In this document: positions 7,375 through 15,528 of the stretch, in pieces | How positions within the stretch are numbered: position 1 is the stretch's first letter | How the letters are laid out: each line of letters begins with the position of its first letter | Assembly: GCA_949292905.1 (NCBI GenBank) | Contig: CASFAV010000011.1 | Span: 1 to 64,000, forward strand | Reading direction: 5' to 3' | DNA: 64,000 nucleotides | Source: an uncultured Eubacteriales bacterium | GTDB taxonomy: Bacteria; Bacillota; Clostridia; Christensenellales; DTU072 | Notes under the pieces: model-generated | The model's input: the letters and a program-made list of their open reading frames with translations, nothing else | Told to the model about the DNA's origin: nothing | Database searches by the model: none | Position numbers and translations under genes: made by a program

Positions 7375-7408
7375 TAAAATAAAACGGACCGGTCGGATTC
7401 CGATCCGT
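7375..7408 (-). terminator. Terminator of the coiled-coil gene
   Basis: On the minus strand ACGGATCGG and CCGGTCCGT form a stem with one wobble pair, followed by TTTTATTTT. It lies 21 bases after the stop of the gene at 7429. Confidence 0.7.
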
Positions 7409-7428
7409 TGACGTCATATCGGTAATAT

Positions 7429-8046
7429 TCAATCCTTCTTTTCGCGCAATTCGGCGCATCGGGCGTCAGCCGCGAGCCTTCTCTCGCGTTCTCTGTCCGT
7501 TTCCGCGTCTATCGCCGCGTTGCGCGCTTTCGCCTCCGCGTCGGCAGCTCTCAGTTCCTCTCTGCGCGCTTCCAGTATCTCAGCGTCTCTGAGAAGCGCT
7601 TCGGCGCGCTCGCGCTCCGCCCGCTCTCTGTTGAGCCTGTCCAGCGCTATCAGTCGCTCGCGTTCCGCGATGAGCGCGTTTTCTTCGGCGGCGAGCTCCG
7701 CTTCCTCGAGGCGCGCTTTCAGCAACGCGTTGTCCTTGCCGTAGCGCACGCGGAATTCCCCTTCGTCGCTCTTCATCCTCGCGCGAAATTGCTCGTTCTG
7801 CTGCCTGAGCATCGATATTTTACGGGCGAGATATTCGTTGTTTTCGCGCATGCGCCTGCGCTCTTTGAGCATCGCGCGCACTCCGAGATCCACGCGGACG
7901 TCGCGTTTCCACCACATCGGAACGTCGGTCTCGGCGCCTTCGGGCGCGTAAGAACGGTAAAATTCGCTTGCGGGCACTCTGCTTTTCCCTTTCGCGAGAA
8001 CGCGGGGAACGGGTACGTACGCGTTGCCGTTATCCTTTTTAGCCAT
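7429..8046 (-). CDS. Coiled-coil hypothetical protein beside the phage operon
   Basis: This 205-residue protein is not recognised. A short N-terminal region (MAKKDNGNAYVPVPRVLAKG, then a PMWWKRDVRVDLG segment) leads into a long Arg/Glu/Ala-rich coiled coil from about residue 60 to the end. The start at 8046 was chosen because TATAAT lies six bases before it; the frame stays open to 8097, but that part would lie upstream of the transcript. The gene lies after the terminator of the phage operon and has its own promoter and terminator, so it is an independent unit. Whether it belongs to the phage element or the host cannot be told. A structural or scaffold-like role fits the composition, but this is a guess. 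Confidence 0.7.
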   Translation of the reverse strand: MAKKDNGNAYVPVPRVLAKGKSRVPASEFYRSYAPEGAETDVPMWWKRDVRVDLGVRAMLKERRRMRENNEYLARKISMLRQQNEQFRARMKSDEGEFRVRYGKDNALLKARLEEAELAAEENALIAERERLIALDRLNRERAERERAEALLRDAEILEARREELRAADAEAKARNAAIDAETDRERERRLAADARCAELREKKD

Positions 8047-8052
8047 ATTCGG

Positions 8053-8082
8053 ATTATACCGCTTGGTAGCCCTTTTTGTCAA
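8053..8082 (-). promoter_or_regulatory. Promoter of the coiled-coil gene, predicted leaderless
   Basis: On the minus strand TTGACA (8082-8077) and TATAAT (8058-8053) are separated by 18 bases. Only six bases separate TATAAT from the ATG at 8046, so the transcript should begin at or next to the start codon. Confidence 0.65.
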
Positions 8083-8095
8083 TACGCGCTTGCGC

Positions 8096-8123
8096 AAAAA
8101 AGCGGCTCGGTATCCCGAGCCGC
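8096..8123 (-). terminator. Terminator ending the phage head operon
   Basis: On the minus strand GCGGCTCGG and CCGAGCCGC form a perfect nine-pair stem with a four-base loop, followed by TTTTTT. It lies 18 bases after the holin stop codon and marks the 3' end of the operon that starts near 18.9 kb. Confidence 0.9.
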
Positions 8124-8140
8124 CCCTTCGTTCCTCCCGC

Positions 8141-8344
8141 CTATTTTTTGACGATCTCCTTGATCTCCTCGATATCGTCCTTGATTATTTCGACGATCTC
8201 GAGTTTCTCGGCGAGAGTATTGATGAGATTCTGATATTTTTCCTCGCGCGCCTTGCTGTCTTTTATCTGCAAAACGAACAGCGCGACGAATAACATCGCC
8301 CATAAGCCGCTGTTAATCGCGGCCTCCCATATTTGTTCCCACAT
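8141..8344 (-). CDS. BhlA/UviB-type holin-like peptide
   Basis: This 67-residue protein has one N-terminal membrane helix (SGLWAMLFVALFVLQIK) followed by a charged helical tail (EEKYQNLINTLAEKLEIVE...IEEIKEIVKK). This matches the BhlA/UviB family of small holin-like or bacteriocin-associated peptides in clostridial prophages. It would permeabilise the membrane for lysis or release. It is the last gene of the head operon and no endolysin or amidase gene accompanies it, which is odd for a complete phage. It overlaps the upstream small gene by 32 bases. Confidence 0.8.
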   Translation of the reverse strand: MWEQIWEAAINSGLWAMLFVALFVLQIKDSKAREEKYQNLINTLAEKLEIVEIIKDDIEEIKEIVKK

Positions 8345-8546
8345 TGCTACCTCCTTTTTTCTTGGTTCCGCTCCCCTTTTTCCCCGCGCTCCGCTCGTAC
8401 AGCTCCGCTATGGCGGCAAGACAGTCCGCGCATAAATGCAGTTCGCGGGTCACGGGAGTTCCGGAACGCTTCACGGCATAATCCGCGTTATTGCGGCAGG
8501 CGCCGTTGTCGCAACGTACTCTGACGGTCAAACGTTTGAGTTCCAT
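8313..8546 (-). CDS. Small zinc-ribbon-like phage protein
   Basis: This is a 77-residue protein with CDNGAC near residue 13 and CADC near residue 39, a spacing that could bind one zinc ion. A Lys/Gly-rich tail (AGKKGSGTKKKGG) follows. The function is unknown. It abuts the gene upstream (one base between the 8548 stop and this ATG) and overlaps the holin gene downstream, so it is a genuine member of the operon. A regulatory or nucleic-acid-binding role is possible. Confidence 0.65.
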   Translation of the reverse strand: MELKRLTVRVRCDNGACRNNADYAVKRSGTPVTRELHLCADCLAAIAELYERSAGKKGSGTKKKGGSNVGTNMGGRD

Positions 8547-8547
8547 A

Positions 8548-9627
8548 TCATTCGCTCCTCATCATGTTCCAGTTGATAAGCGCAAGATAATTCTGCGAAC
8601 CGAGCAAAGTCATCAGTTCGTCCGCCGTGAGCAGCAGCATATAATGCGCCTGCGTTTTGGAATAACCGCTGTAAAACTCTTTGGCGGTTTCGATACGCTT
8701 TGCGTATTCCGCCTGTTTCTCCGCGCTGACGCCGTTGACGCGCTCGAATTCTATCTCTTTCACGGCGGCGTCCATGATGGCGTCTGCGCGTTCGCGTTGC
8801 ATTTCTTCGAGCAGAGACGCCCTCTCCTGCTGATAAGCCGCTTCCCTCTCGGCGAGCTTACGGTTATACTCGTTTATCTCCTTGAGGCGCGCTTCCTCTT
8901 CGCTTCTGAGCTTGGCTATCTTCGCTTCGAGATCGGCGGCGTAATTCAGATCGTATTCGCGTAAAGCGTTATTGTAAATGGTTTCCGTTTCCGTTATCTT
9001 GTCGCGTATCTCGTTGTACTTGATATCGTAGGTCTTGTCGTAATACGCCTTGGCTTCCGCGCCCGCGCGTTCTATAAGTTCGTTGCCGTAACTCATTATC
9101 GACGAATTGACGAGCCCCTGCAATATCATGTCTCCGGTGTATTCGCGGTGCGCTTCCGCCGTGGACGCTTCGAGCTCGCGATTCGCCTTCTCTTCCTCCG
9201 CCTCCAGCTCCGCCCGCCGGTTTTCGAGCTCATCGGTGGAATTCAGATACTTCTCCGTAGCGGCGTTGACGTCCTCCGTATAACCGGGTTTCAACGCCGT
9301 TTCCGCTTCGGATACTATTTCCTCCTCCGTTTTACCGACATAATCTATGGGTTTTTCGTTGAGCGAAGGAGGAATGCTCTCCTCGGGATCGGGAAACGTC
9401 ACGCCGGTCTTGTTCGCCTGATACTGCGCTTCCATCTCCCGTAGCTTTTCGATCAGTTCTTCGCGCACGCCGAGATCGTACGAATTTTGCGCATCGTTCA
9501 GCCCGAAATCGGTGGTGTCGCCCTCGTCGGGCTCCGTTCCGGAAAGCCTGTAGCCGAAATCGCGGAAAGCTTTTTTGATCTTTTCGAGTATTTCGTCCGC
9601 TTTTTCTTTGATTTTATTCTCAGCCAT
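8548..9627 (-). CDS. Coiled-coil phage structural protein, possible internal/ejection protein
   Basis: This 359-residue protein is rich in Glu, Ala, Arg and Tyr. It starts MAENKIKEKADEILEKIKKAF, has an acidic linker with PDPEESIPPS near residue 90, and a long coiled coil from about 125 to 295 (ELENRRAELEAEEEKANRELEAS and later repeats). Its position after the tail-accessory gene is where podovirus-like phages often place internal or ejection proteins, but no family was recognised. No signal peptide or membrane segment is seen. Its ATG overlaps the end of the 42-residue gene upstream. Confidence 0.65.
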   Translation of the reverse strand: MAENKIKEKADEILEKIKKAFRDFGYRLSGTEPDEGDTTDFGLNDAQNSYDLGVREELIEKLREMEAQYQANKTGVTFPDPEESIPPSLNEKPIDYVGKTEEEIVSEAETALKPGYTEDVNAATEKYLNSTDELENRRAELEAEEEKANRELEASTAEAHREYTGDMILQGLVNSSIMSYGNELIERAGAEAKAYYDKTYDIKYNEIRDKITETETIYNNALREYDLNYAADLEAKIAKLRSEEEARLKEINEYNRKLAEREAAYQQERASLLEEMQRERADAIMDAAVKEIEFERVNGVSAEKQAEYAKRIETAKEFYSGYSKTQAHYMLLLTADELMTLLGSQNYLALINWNMMRSE

Positions 9628-9748
9628 TGCCCGTACCTCCCGAAGTCTGCGCGGAGCATATCGCGGTAAGCGCGTCCACCTTGAGGGTAAGGCTCACGAT
9701 CCTTGCCGTAAGTTCCCGTAAAAGTTCGATAATGTATTCAGTTTGCAT
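9620..9748 (-). CDS. 42-residue phage operon protein
   Basis: A short frame starts at the ATG at 9748 behind GGGAGGT and reads MQTEYIIELLRELTARIV, continuing to a Gly/Thr-rich end. It overlaps the end of the 504-codon gene by 11 bases and the start of the 359-codon gene by 8, so it fills the only gap between them. The amphipathic pattern suggests a single helix that may oligomerise. No function is recognised. Confidence 0.6.
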   Translation of the reverse strand: MQTEYIIELLRELTARIVSLTLKVDALTAICSAQTSGGTGNG

Positions 9749-11252
9749 TGTACCTCCCGTTCAGATCGAGTAATATCTGCACTTCGCTTACCGACAGCTT
9801 CTCCGCGTCGGAATCTATCTGCAACGCGAATCCGTCGCCTTTGGCGTTGAACGCGGCGCAGGTAGCCTTTGCGGAGCCCTTCATTTTGCGCGTGACCGCG
9901 TTATCGTCCGCAACCAGCGTGACGTCCACGTCGTGCAGACTGTAAAGGTAAAGTCTGCGGACGATCTTGGAATCGGCGATCTCTCCGAGATTGGACTTCG
10001 GACTGCGCCAATGCTTATGAAGGGGCAGCGTGAAAAGCTTTGCGGTATCGTTCACCATGCCCACGAGAACGCCTCTGTTGTTGCCGAAACGCAAAAAAAG
10101 CTTCTGCATTTCGCTGTTGGTCACTCCGAGGAAGCCTATGACGTCCACGCCGCGCACTATATCGATGCCGTCGGAATACAGATCGAACGCGAATATGGCG
10201 TTGTTGAAGGCTATCCCCAACCCGGGCGGGCACTCGTCCCCCACGAGAGTGTCGCCCTCTATTTTCATTGCGGCGGCAAGGTAATAGCGGTTTCCGAAAA
10301 TGCAGCCTGCGGCACGCGACGCGTCCTCTATCAACGGGACGACTTTAGGGAAGAATTTCTTTACGTCGTAGCCGTCGAACGCATACATTTCGTTACCGGC
10401 AACGAATACCATCATCGAATAGTCCGAAGCTATGGTATCGGTACGTATCCTGTCCTTTGCGGTGAATACGCGCGCCAACGTATATTCCGTAGGATCGACG
10501 TAAGCGGTGAGCCTGTAGACGGAATACTCGCGGAATATATAGATATAGTTCTTGAAAGAAACTATTTTAAGTATTTTTCCGCCCTCGTCCATAAGGCTTA
10601 TCGAACCTCCGCCCGCTTCGGGCGAAAACTCGTAAGGCTTGAGCGGGGCGCTGAAATATATGGTATCGGGCATATCGGTGCCGACTCCGAATACCCGGTC
10701 GTAATGCATGCACACGCTGGACATTCCCGGTACGTCGGGATAATCGGCGTATTCTTCGGTGCCGTCGTAGATATACATTCCTCCGGATCCTGCGAAAATC
10801 AGACAACAGTCTTTCTCGTTCATGTAATAATTGATGAAATCCGTTTCGTCTGAATCGTTATGGACGCCGAGAAAATACGTAAACTCTCCGGTATGCGTGA
10901 GCGGACAGCGGAAATAATGATGCAGGGTACCGAATACTATGAGCTCGTCCTGCGTTTCGCCGGTAAACCTGTCGTAGCGGACGTAATGGTGCATCTTGCG
11001 TATCTTCTGCCCCTGGATGTCCAGAAGCGGTAGCTCCACTTCTTCGCCGCTCGCGGTGGTGTAGACAGCGGAGCCTATTCCGAAGGATTGAGACAATTCG
11101 CCGCCGTATAACCTGATATTGTATCCGTAGCTACAATAATTCATCGATAACGAATCTTCGGGAGTATCGGCGTCGACGCCATTGAAATGATTGATATCGT
11201 ATCTTGAGCGACGCACAGAGGGCACGACATCTCTACGCAACCTGCCTATCAT
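9738..11252 (-). CDS. Phage head-tail/tail-accessory protein, likely beta-propeller
   Basis: This 504-residue protein has no Cys-rich or membrane region and shows a regular series of beta-rich repeats, each with an aromatic core (IVFGTLHHYFRCPL, GSGGMYIYDGTEEY, KNYIYIFREYSVYRL, AGNEMYAFDGYDV, FGNRYYLAAAM). This suggests a beta-propeller like the P22 gp10 class of tail-accessory or stabilisation proteins that close the portal. It follows the connector gene with a 4-base overlap. The assignment rests on fold pattern and gene order, not on a clear sequence match. It could instead be another tail-hub protein. Confidence 0.65.
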   Translation of the reverse strand: MIGRLRRDVVPSVRRSRYDINHFNGVDADTPEDSLSMNYCSYGYNIRLYGGELSQSFGIGSAVYTTASGEEVELPLLDIQGQKIRKMHHYVRYDRFTGETQDELIVFGTLHHYFRCPLTHTGEFTYFLGVHNDSDETDFINYYMNEKDCCLIFAGSGGMYIYDGTEEYADYPDVPGMSSVCMHYDRVFGVGTDMPDTIYFSAPLKPYEFSPEAGGGSISLMDEGGKILKIVSFKNYIYIFREYSVYRLTAYVDPTEYTLARVFTAKDRIRTDTIASDYSMMVFVAGNEMYAFDGYDVKKFFPKVVPLIEDASRAAGCIFGNRYYLAAAMKIEGDTLVGDECPPGLGIAFNNAIFAFDLYSDGIDIVRGVDVIGFLGVTNSEMQKLFLRFGNNRGVLVGMVNDTAKLFTLPLHKHWRSPKSNLGEIADSKIVRRLYLYSLHDVDVTLVADDNAVTRKMKGSAKATCAAFNAKGDGFALQIDSDAEKLSVSEVQILLDLNGRYNAN

Positions 11253-11782
11253 ACGAACCTCCTCGCGGGGATACGGAAGGACTTCAATCTCCTCGAAAGA
11301 TTATATACGGCATTGTCGAAACGCGCCTTGTAGAACTCCGCTTCCTCTATATATCCCAGCCGGTAATAATACTCCGACGCCACCCCTATCGCCATGACGT
11401 ATTCGCTGAACTGCGGGGGGAGTATGACGTCGTCATCGGCTTCGAGAGTACCGGGGTGGAAGAGATACTCCACCTCTGCCACGCCCTCGTGTCCCGCGGC
11501 TTCCACGTACGTGGGATACATCACGAACGGGATCTTCGTTCCGCGCGCTTTAACGCTCAGCACCTCACGCACTCTGTACCCGAAGTCCTCGTAGAACGCT
11601 TTACCGCCCGTAAACGCTACGTCCTCCTTGTTCTTAAGAGGTATATGTTCCAGCACGAGCTCGGAATAGACCGTATTGGCGCAGTCGGTAAGTTTGGTGA
11701 CCGCCGCGCTCGGCGCGCTCGCGTTCACGTCGTCGAGCCCTATTATAGCCGCCGCTCTAGTCAATATTTCGCTCAATTTCAT
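11249..11782 (-). CDS. Phage head-tail connector (adaptor)
   Basis: This 177-residue protein begins MKLSEILTRAAAIIGLDD and has a helical N-terminal domain, a central beta region (VREVLSVKARGTKIPFVMYPTY...VEYLFHPGTLEADDDVILPP) and a C-terminal helical bundle (YVMAIGVASEYYYRLGYIEEAEFYKARFDNAV). This helical-beta-helical plan is that of gp4/gp6-like adaptors that ring the portal. It lies directly after the capsid gene and overlaps the tail-accessory gene, which supports the call. The family was inferred from pattern and position. Confidence 0.65.
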   Translation of the reverse strand: MKLSEILTRAAAIIGLDDVNASAPSAAVTKLTDCANTVYSELVLEHIPLKNKEDVAFTGGKAFYEDFGYRVREVLSVKARGTKIPFVMYPTYVEAAGHEGVAEVEYLFHPGTLEADDDVILPPQFSEYVMAIGVASEYYYRLGYIEEAEFYKARFDNAVYNLSRRLKSFRIPARRFV

Positions 11783-11798
11783 ATGATTCTCCTTTTAC

Positions 11799-11821
11799 GG
11801 AGCCCGCGTGAAGCGGGCTCC
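11799..11821 (-). other. Intercistronic hairpin after the capsid gene
   Basis: GGAGCCCGC and GCGGGCTCC form a perfect nine-pair stem with a five-base loop between the capsid and connector genes, in the only sizeable gap (93 bases) of the head operon. No U-tract follows. It could protect the 3' end of capsid mRNA or attenuate transcription, so that capsid is made in excess of the connector. Confidence 0.6.
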
Positions 11822-11875
11822 GCGTCGTTTTATCAAAGCGGTACGGCTTAACGGATAAAGCCGAAACGCTCCTCG

Positions 11876-13063
11876 TCACGCGGGATCTATTATTCCCTGC
11901 AATACGCCCTGCGCGCGGGGATAAGTGGATACGAGGTTAGCGTATTTGACGAGAGTGGCGGTATAGACCGCTTTACGGTCGATCTGATTGAGTATCGAAC
12001 CGTTATCTCCCTGCAACCACTCCCAGTCGCACAGTTGGACGAGTTTGAAGGCGTCCGTATTGAGGTAATACATCGCGCCGTCCTCCACGAATCTCTCTCC
12101 GCATACGGGTACGCCGTTGAACGCAAGCGTTTTGAAGCCGCCGTCGAGGTTGAGATAGTCGATATTCGTCCTCGTAAGCATGAGCTGATTGAGGTACTGT
12201 CTGCGCGTTTTGAGCGAACACACGATCATATTCGTAGGTATCGCGGAACGCATCGATATCCCGTCGAAAAATTCCTGCATGGCTTCGAGCGAGAGTTCGG
12301 CTCCGAGCTCCTTGACGCACGGCTGAATGCCGGGCGCGTAGACCTTGGGCAATCCGTAATAATTGGTGCTGTTGTCGTTGAAAAGATACGGAACGCCGTT
12401 CACTTCGTGTCCTTTGGATCTTTGCATGTAGATCTCGTCGCCTGCCGCGGCGTCATCGTGTCCCGCTACGGCTATGACTTCGATGGTGAATATGTTGTTA
12501 ATGTAATCCACATCGGTTATGCGTACGTTGGAATACACCGCCGTATCGTCGCGCATGATGTCGATGCACATGCCTGCGGTAAGCTTGCGCGCGTCTTCGA
12601 CTTTGAATTCGTGAGGATTGATGGTTGCGTCGGTGCGCTCCGCTATTACGCCGAGAAGCCCTTCGCCGTCTCCCCACAACATTCTGTTAAGGTTGAACTG
12701 CGCGGAACGTATCATCATCTGAATTTCGGTATTCAGTACGTTAACGATGCCGGACGCATTGTCGCGGTTGGCGCGCAGAAGCTTGTCGCTCACGTCTATC
12801 ACTCCGTATATGTTGCGGAGCGGCACGGTGAGACTTTCGCGCAGAGATTCCGCCGAAACGGGAAGTTCTCCCGCCTCTTCGGTCGTGCCCAATCCGCCGG
12901 AAATCCCGAGTTCCACGGGCACGATCGCGTCTTTACCGCTTATGAGCGCGGCGGTCTTCTCGATCGCCGAATAAAACGGACTTATTCCGCTGTTGAGCTG
13001 AGTGCATATTGCGTCCAGATAGTACGATTTAAGCACCTGATCTATCGATTCAATAGTCAGCAT
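11876..13063 (-). CDS. Major capsid protein
   Basis: This 395-residue protein is called as coat protein from its length, its position between scaffold and connector genes, and its sequence features. It opens with a helical arm (MLTIESIDQVLKSYYLDAICTQL), followed by a segment on stabilised particles (NIYGVIDVSDKLLRANRDNASGIVNVLNTEIQMMI), a domain rich in beta strands, and a C-terminal GVPVCGERFVEDGAMYYLNT region. This resembles the HK97-fold coat proteins of podovirus-like Firmicutes phages. Three bases separate it from the scaffold gene. Confidence 0.85.
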   Translation of the reverse strand: MLTIESIDQVLKSYYLDAICTQLNSGISPFYSAIEKTAALISGKDAIVPVELGISGGLGTTEEAGELPVSAESLRESLTVPLRNIYGVIDVSDKLLRANRDNASGIVNVLNTEIQMMIRSAQFNLNRMLWGDGEGLLGVIAERTDATINPHEFKVEDARKLTAGMCIDIMRDDTAVYSNVRITDVDYINNIFTIEVIAVAGHDDAAAGDEIYMQRSKGHEVNGVPYLFNDNSTNYYGLPKVYAPGIQPCVKELGAELSLEAMQEFFDGISMRSAIPTNMIVCSLKTRRQYLNQLMLTRTNIDYLNLDGGFKTLAFNGVPVCGERFVEDGAMYYLNTDAFKLVQLCDWEWLQGDNGSILNQIDRKAVYTATLVKYANLVSTYPRAQGVLQGIIDPA

Positions 13064-13066
13064 TCT

Positions 13067-13660
13067 CTATTCTCCTTTAGGTTTGAGTATTTCCATCGCC
13101 ATTCTGCCCGCCTCATTGACCGTAGAGATGCGGATCGTGGGCACGATGGGTATTTCCCCTCCGCCGACCGGGATCACGGGCGTTCTGCGTTGAGCGGAAA
13201 CTTTTTCCGTGGCATCTTTCTTTTCGTTCGCCGCAGCTGCGGATGTAGCCGTATCGGCTTCGCGCTCAACGCTCCCGGAAGGAGAATTCCCGTTTTCTTG
13301 AGCCTCGCAGCGTTCTGCAAGTACGCATAAAAGAGCTTTTTCGAGACAGTCGTCTTCCGCTATCAGGCTTTCGTTCTTCTCGAGATACGCGGTAAGCTCT
13401 TTACCCAAATTGCGCGCTACGGGATATTTTTCGCCGAGCGCTTTCACCTTGTCTGCCCATTTGTCGGACTCCGCTTTTGCGTTCAGCGCGCCTTCGAGCT
13501 CCTTGATGCGTTGGGATCTCCTTGTGAATTCGGCCTCCAACGCATTGTAAGCGTTCAACAGGTCTTCTCCGGTCTTGAATTTACCGTAAGAGGCACCGTC
13601 TGCCTTGTCGCTTTTCGCGGGGCTTGATTGTGTTTGCTCTTTCAGATCTTGTTTTTCCAT
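13067..13660 (-). CDS. Phage scaffolding protein
   Basis: This 197-residue highly charged protein starts with a Gln/Ser/Lys-rich disordered segment, then helical EDLLNAYNALEAEFTRRSQRIKELE and KALGEKYPVARNLGKELTAYL regions, a low-complexity Ser/Glu/Ala stretch, and an ordered C-terminal end (MAMEILKPKGE). The composition and its place between the portal and capsid genes are typical of scaffolding proteins that guide procapsid assembly. No protease motif is seen, so the scaffold is probably released rather than cleaved. Confidence 0.8.
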   Translation of the reverse strand: MEKQDLKEQTQSSPAKSDKADGASYGKFKTGEDLLNAYNALEAEFTRRSQRIKELEGALNAKAESDKWADKVKALGEKYPVARNLGKELTAYLEKNESLIAEDDCLEKALLCVLAERCEAQENGNSPSGSVEREADTATSAAAANEKKDATEKVSAQRRTPVIPVGGGEIPIVPTIRISTVNEAGRMAMEILKPKGE

Positions 13661-13665
13661 TTACG

Positions 13666-15516
13666 TTACTCCTTCTCGTCAGGGTCAACGGCGCCGCGCG
13701 CGTCCGCCGCCAGCGCCAGTCTCGCTATGATCTTGTGTCTTCTGATATGTTCGTTTATCAGCTTTTTACTTTTGTCGCTCAGCGCGTCGCGCCCGGATAC
13801 CAGACAGGACGTATGCTCCTCCACATGCAATTCGTGGTCGTCGACGGCTTCAACGTCGCACTTTTTGCCCGCGCACATGTCGAGGTTCTCGGTAGCCGCC
13901 TTGCGTACGTGCATTTCTTCGCGGCTCTTCGACGCTTCCCAGTTCCCGAACCCCAGCATTTCGACGATCTTGGCGCGATTGCGATTGCTTATCCTACCGT
14001 TTTCGTCGCTCAAAAGCCCGTATTTGAGCAATTCGAGCACCATGTTCTTGCGCGTTGCGGGCGTTTCGACCATCTCGGAATTGCTCTCCATCACGATGTC
14101 TTCGCTCGTGAGCTGCGAACCGCAAAAAGCCACCACTTCCACTTCGCCGTTGTCGCCGCTTACGCGTATAAGCCGCTCCGAATCCGCGAATTGCTTATAA
14201 AGTCTCAATATTTTGCGGCAAACTTCTTTCACCGCGGCGCGGATGGATTCGGTAGTCACCGATAGCCTGCTGTAGTCCTGCTCGAGCAACAGCGACAGCG
14301 CGTAACCGCTTATCGCGCTCAACGTGGCGCCCGTTACGTTGAGAAGGTTGCTTATACCCGATATGCTCTGGAATTCAGCAAGCAATCTGTCTTCTTCGTC
14401 GCGGAATTCGCCGGGCACCGTACCCGCGCCCATCACCACGGGAGGATTGCTCCCCTGCCTGTATATGACTACCTTGCCGGGCGCAAGCCCTTCTTCTTCG
14501 AGCTGCTCGGTGTCCACGCTGCCTTCTTCCACCGCGAGCACGCCCGCCGAAAGCCGGTTCATGAATTCGTGCTTCCTGTTTTTTACGGCGTTATACGCGC
14601 GCTGAACGGGTATCAGACGCTCTATGATGCTTCTCCCGTAAAAACTCGCGGGCTGTTCCAGCGCCACCTGCCGCACGAACGGATAACCGCGCTTGCCTTC
14701 GGCGGCGTTCACGTACGGCAGTTCGCCGTCGTATAAGACTTTGTCTCCCGAAACTATCGCGAGTCTGCCGTTCTTACGCACGGAATCGGGCAATTCGTAG
14801 CGTTCGATAACTATCGCGTGATCGCTTTTGACCTCTTTGGAGACGCGCGCACCGTAACCGTGTTTGAGCGACTCGCCGTCCACGTCCGAATTCAATACGG
14901 AGACGTCCTCCGCGGCGACTTCCACTCCCCACAGATCGCGTATGACCGCCACGGGATAGGCTTTGGCGTGAATGATGCTCCTGCACGCGTCGATGTCTTG
15001 CGCCGACAACGAATCGGGATATATTTCGTAGGGCGGGCATACCGCTATCCGCACGCCGCCGTCTATGCTTCCGTCGGCGCGTTCGGTCTCGTCCCATATC
15101 ACCTTATAGAACGCCGTTCCGGTAAGTTCCGCCCAGTAATTCGCGTCGCCGAAAAGCTTGACGAAGCCGTTGTCCTGTTGCGTGGCTTCGATGATCTTCG
15201 TAGCGAGTTTAGCCGTATTCACGTCGGCGTCGTCGTTGCTCGAAGGGCGCACGGTCACAGCGCAGTTCACTCGCGCGAATTTCGCAAGCCGCGTTTCGAT
15301 AAGCGGAGCGATATGATTATAGACCTCGCGTTCCTGCCAGAAATAACGCTTGTCCGCTTCGGTAAGCTCGCCACGGGAATCGAGTACGGAATACTGATTG
15401 CCGAGCATAAAGTTCACGTTGAGCATCCATTGCGCTTCTATGCGTTTACGGGCTTCCCGACGCGCGTCGAAATCGGCTCGCACCTCACGGGCTAAATCTT
15501 CCTTTTTTCTCTGCAT
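13666..15516 (-). CDS. Portal protein (P22-like)
   Basis: This 616-residue protein is a large portal of the P22/podovirus type. The N-terminus MQRKKEDLAREVRADFDARREARKRIEAQW and LGNQYSVLD lead to the wing and stem regions. FVRQVALEQPASFYGRSIIERLIPVQRAYN is the characteristic portal segment, and the C-terminal part is helical and charged. The portal forms a dodecameric ring at one capsid vertex and is the channel for DNA. It lies 12 bases after TerL and before the scaffold gene, the standard order. Its length and gene order both favour a short-tailed phage lineage. Confidence 0.9.
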   Translation of the reverse strand: MQRKKEDLAREVRADFDARREARKRIEAQWMLNVNFMLGNQYSVLDSRGELTEADKRYFWQEREVYNHIAPLIETRLAKFARVNCAVTVRPSSNDDADVNTAKLATKIIEATQQDNGFVKLFGDANYWAELTGTAFYKVIWDETERADGSIDGGVRIAVCPPYEIYPDSLSAQDIDACRSIIHAKAYPVAVIRDLWGVEVAAEDVSVLNSDVDGESLKHGYGARVSKEVKSDHAIVIERYELPDSVRKNGRLAIVSGDKVLYDGELPYVNAAEGKRGYPFVRQVALEQPASFYGRSIIERLIPVQRAYNAVKNRKHEFMNRLSAGVLAVEEGSVDTEQLEEEGLAPGKVVIYRQGSNPPVVMGAGTVPGEFRDEEDRLLAEFQSISGISNLLNVTGATLSAISGYALSLLLEQDYSRLSVTTESIRAAVKEVCRKILRLYKQFADSERLIRVSGDNGEVEVVAFCGSQLTSEDIVMESNSEMVETPATRKNMVLELLKYGLLSDENGRISNRNRAKIVEMLGFGNWEASKSREEMHVRKAATENLDMCAGKKCDVEAVDDHELHVEEHTSCLVSGRDALSDKSKKLINEHIRRHKIIARLALAADARGAVDPDEKE

Positions 15517-15528
15517 ACATTCTCCTTA

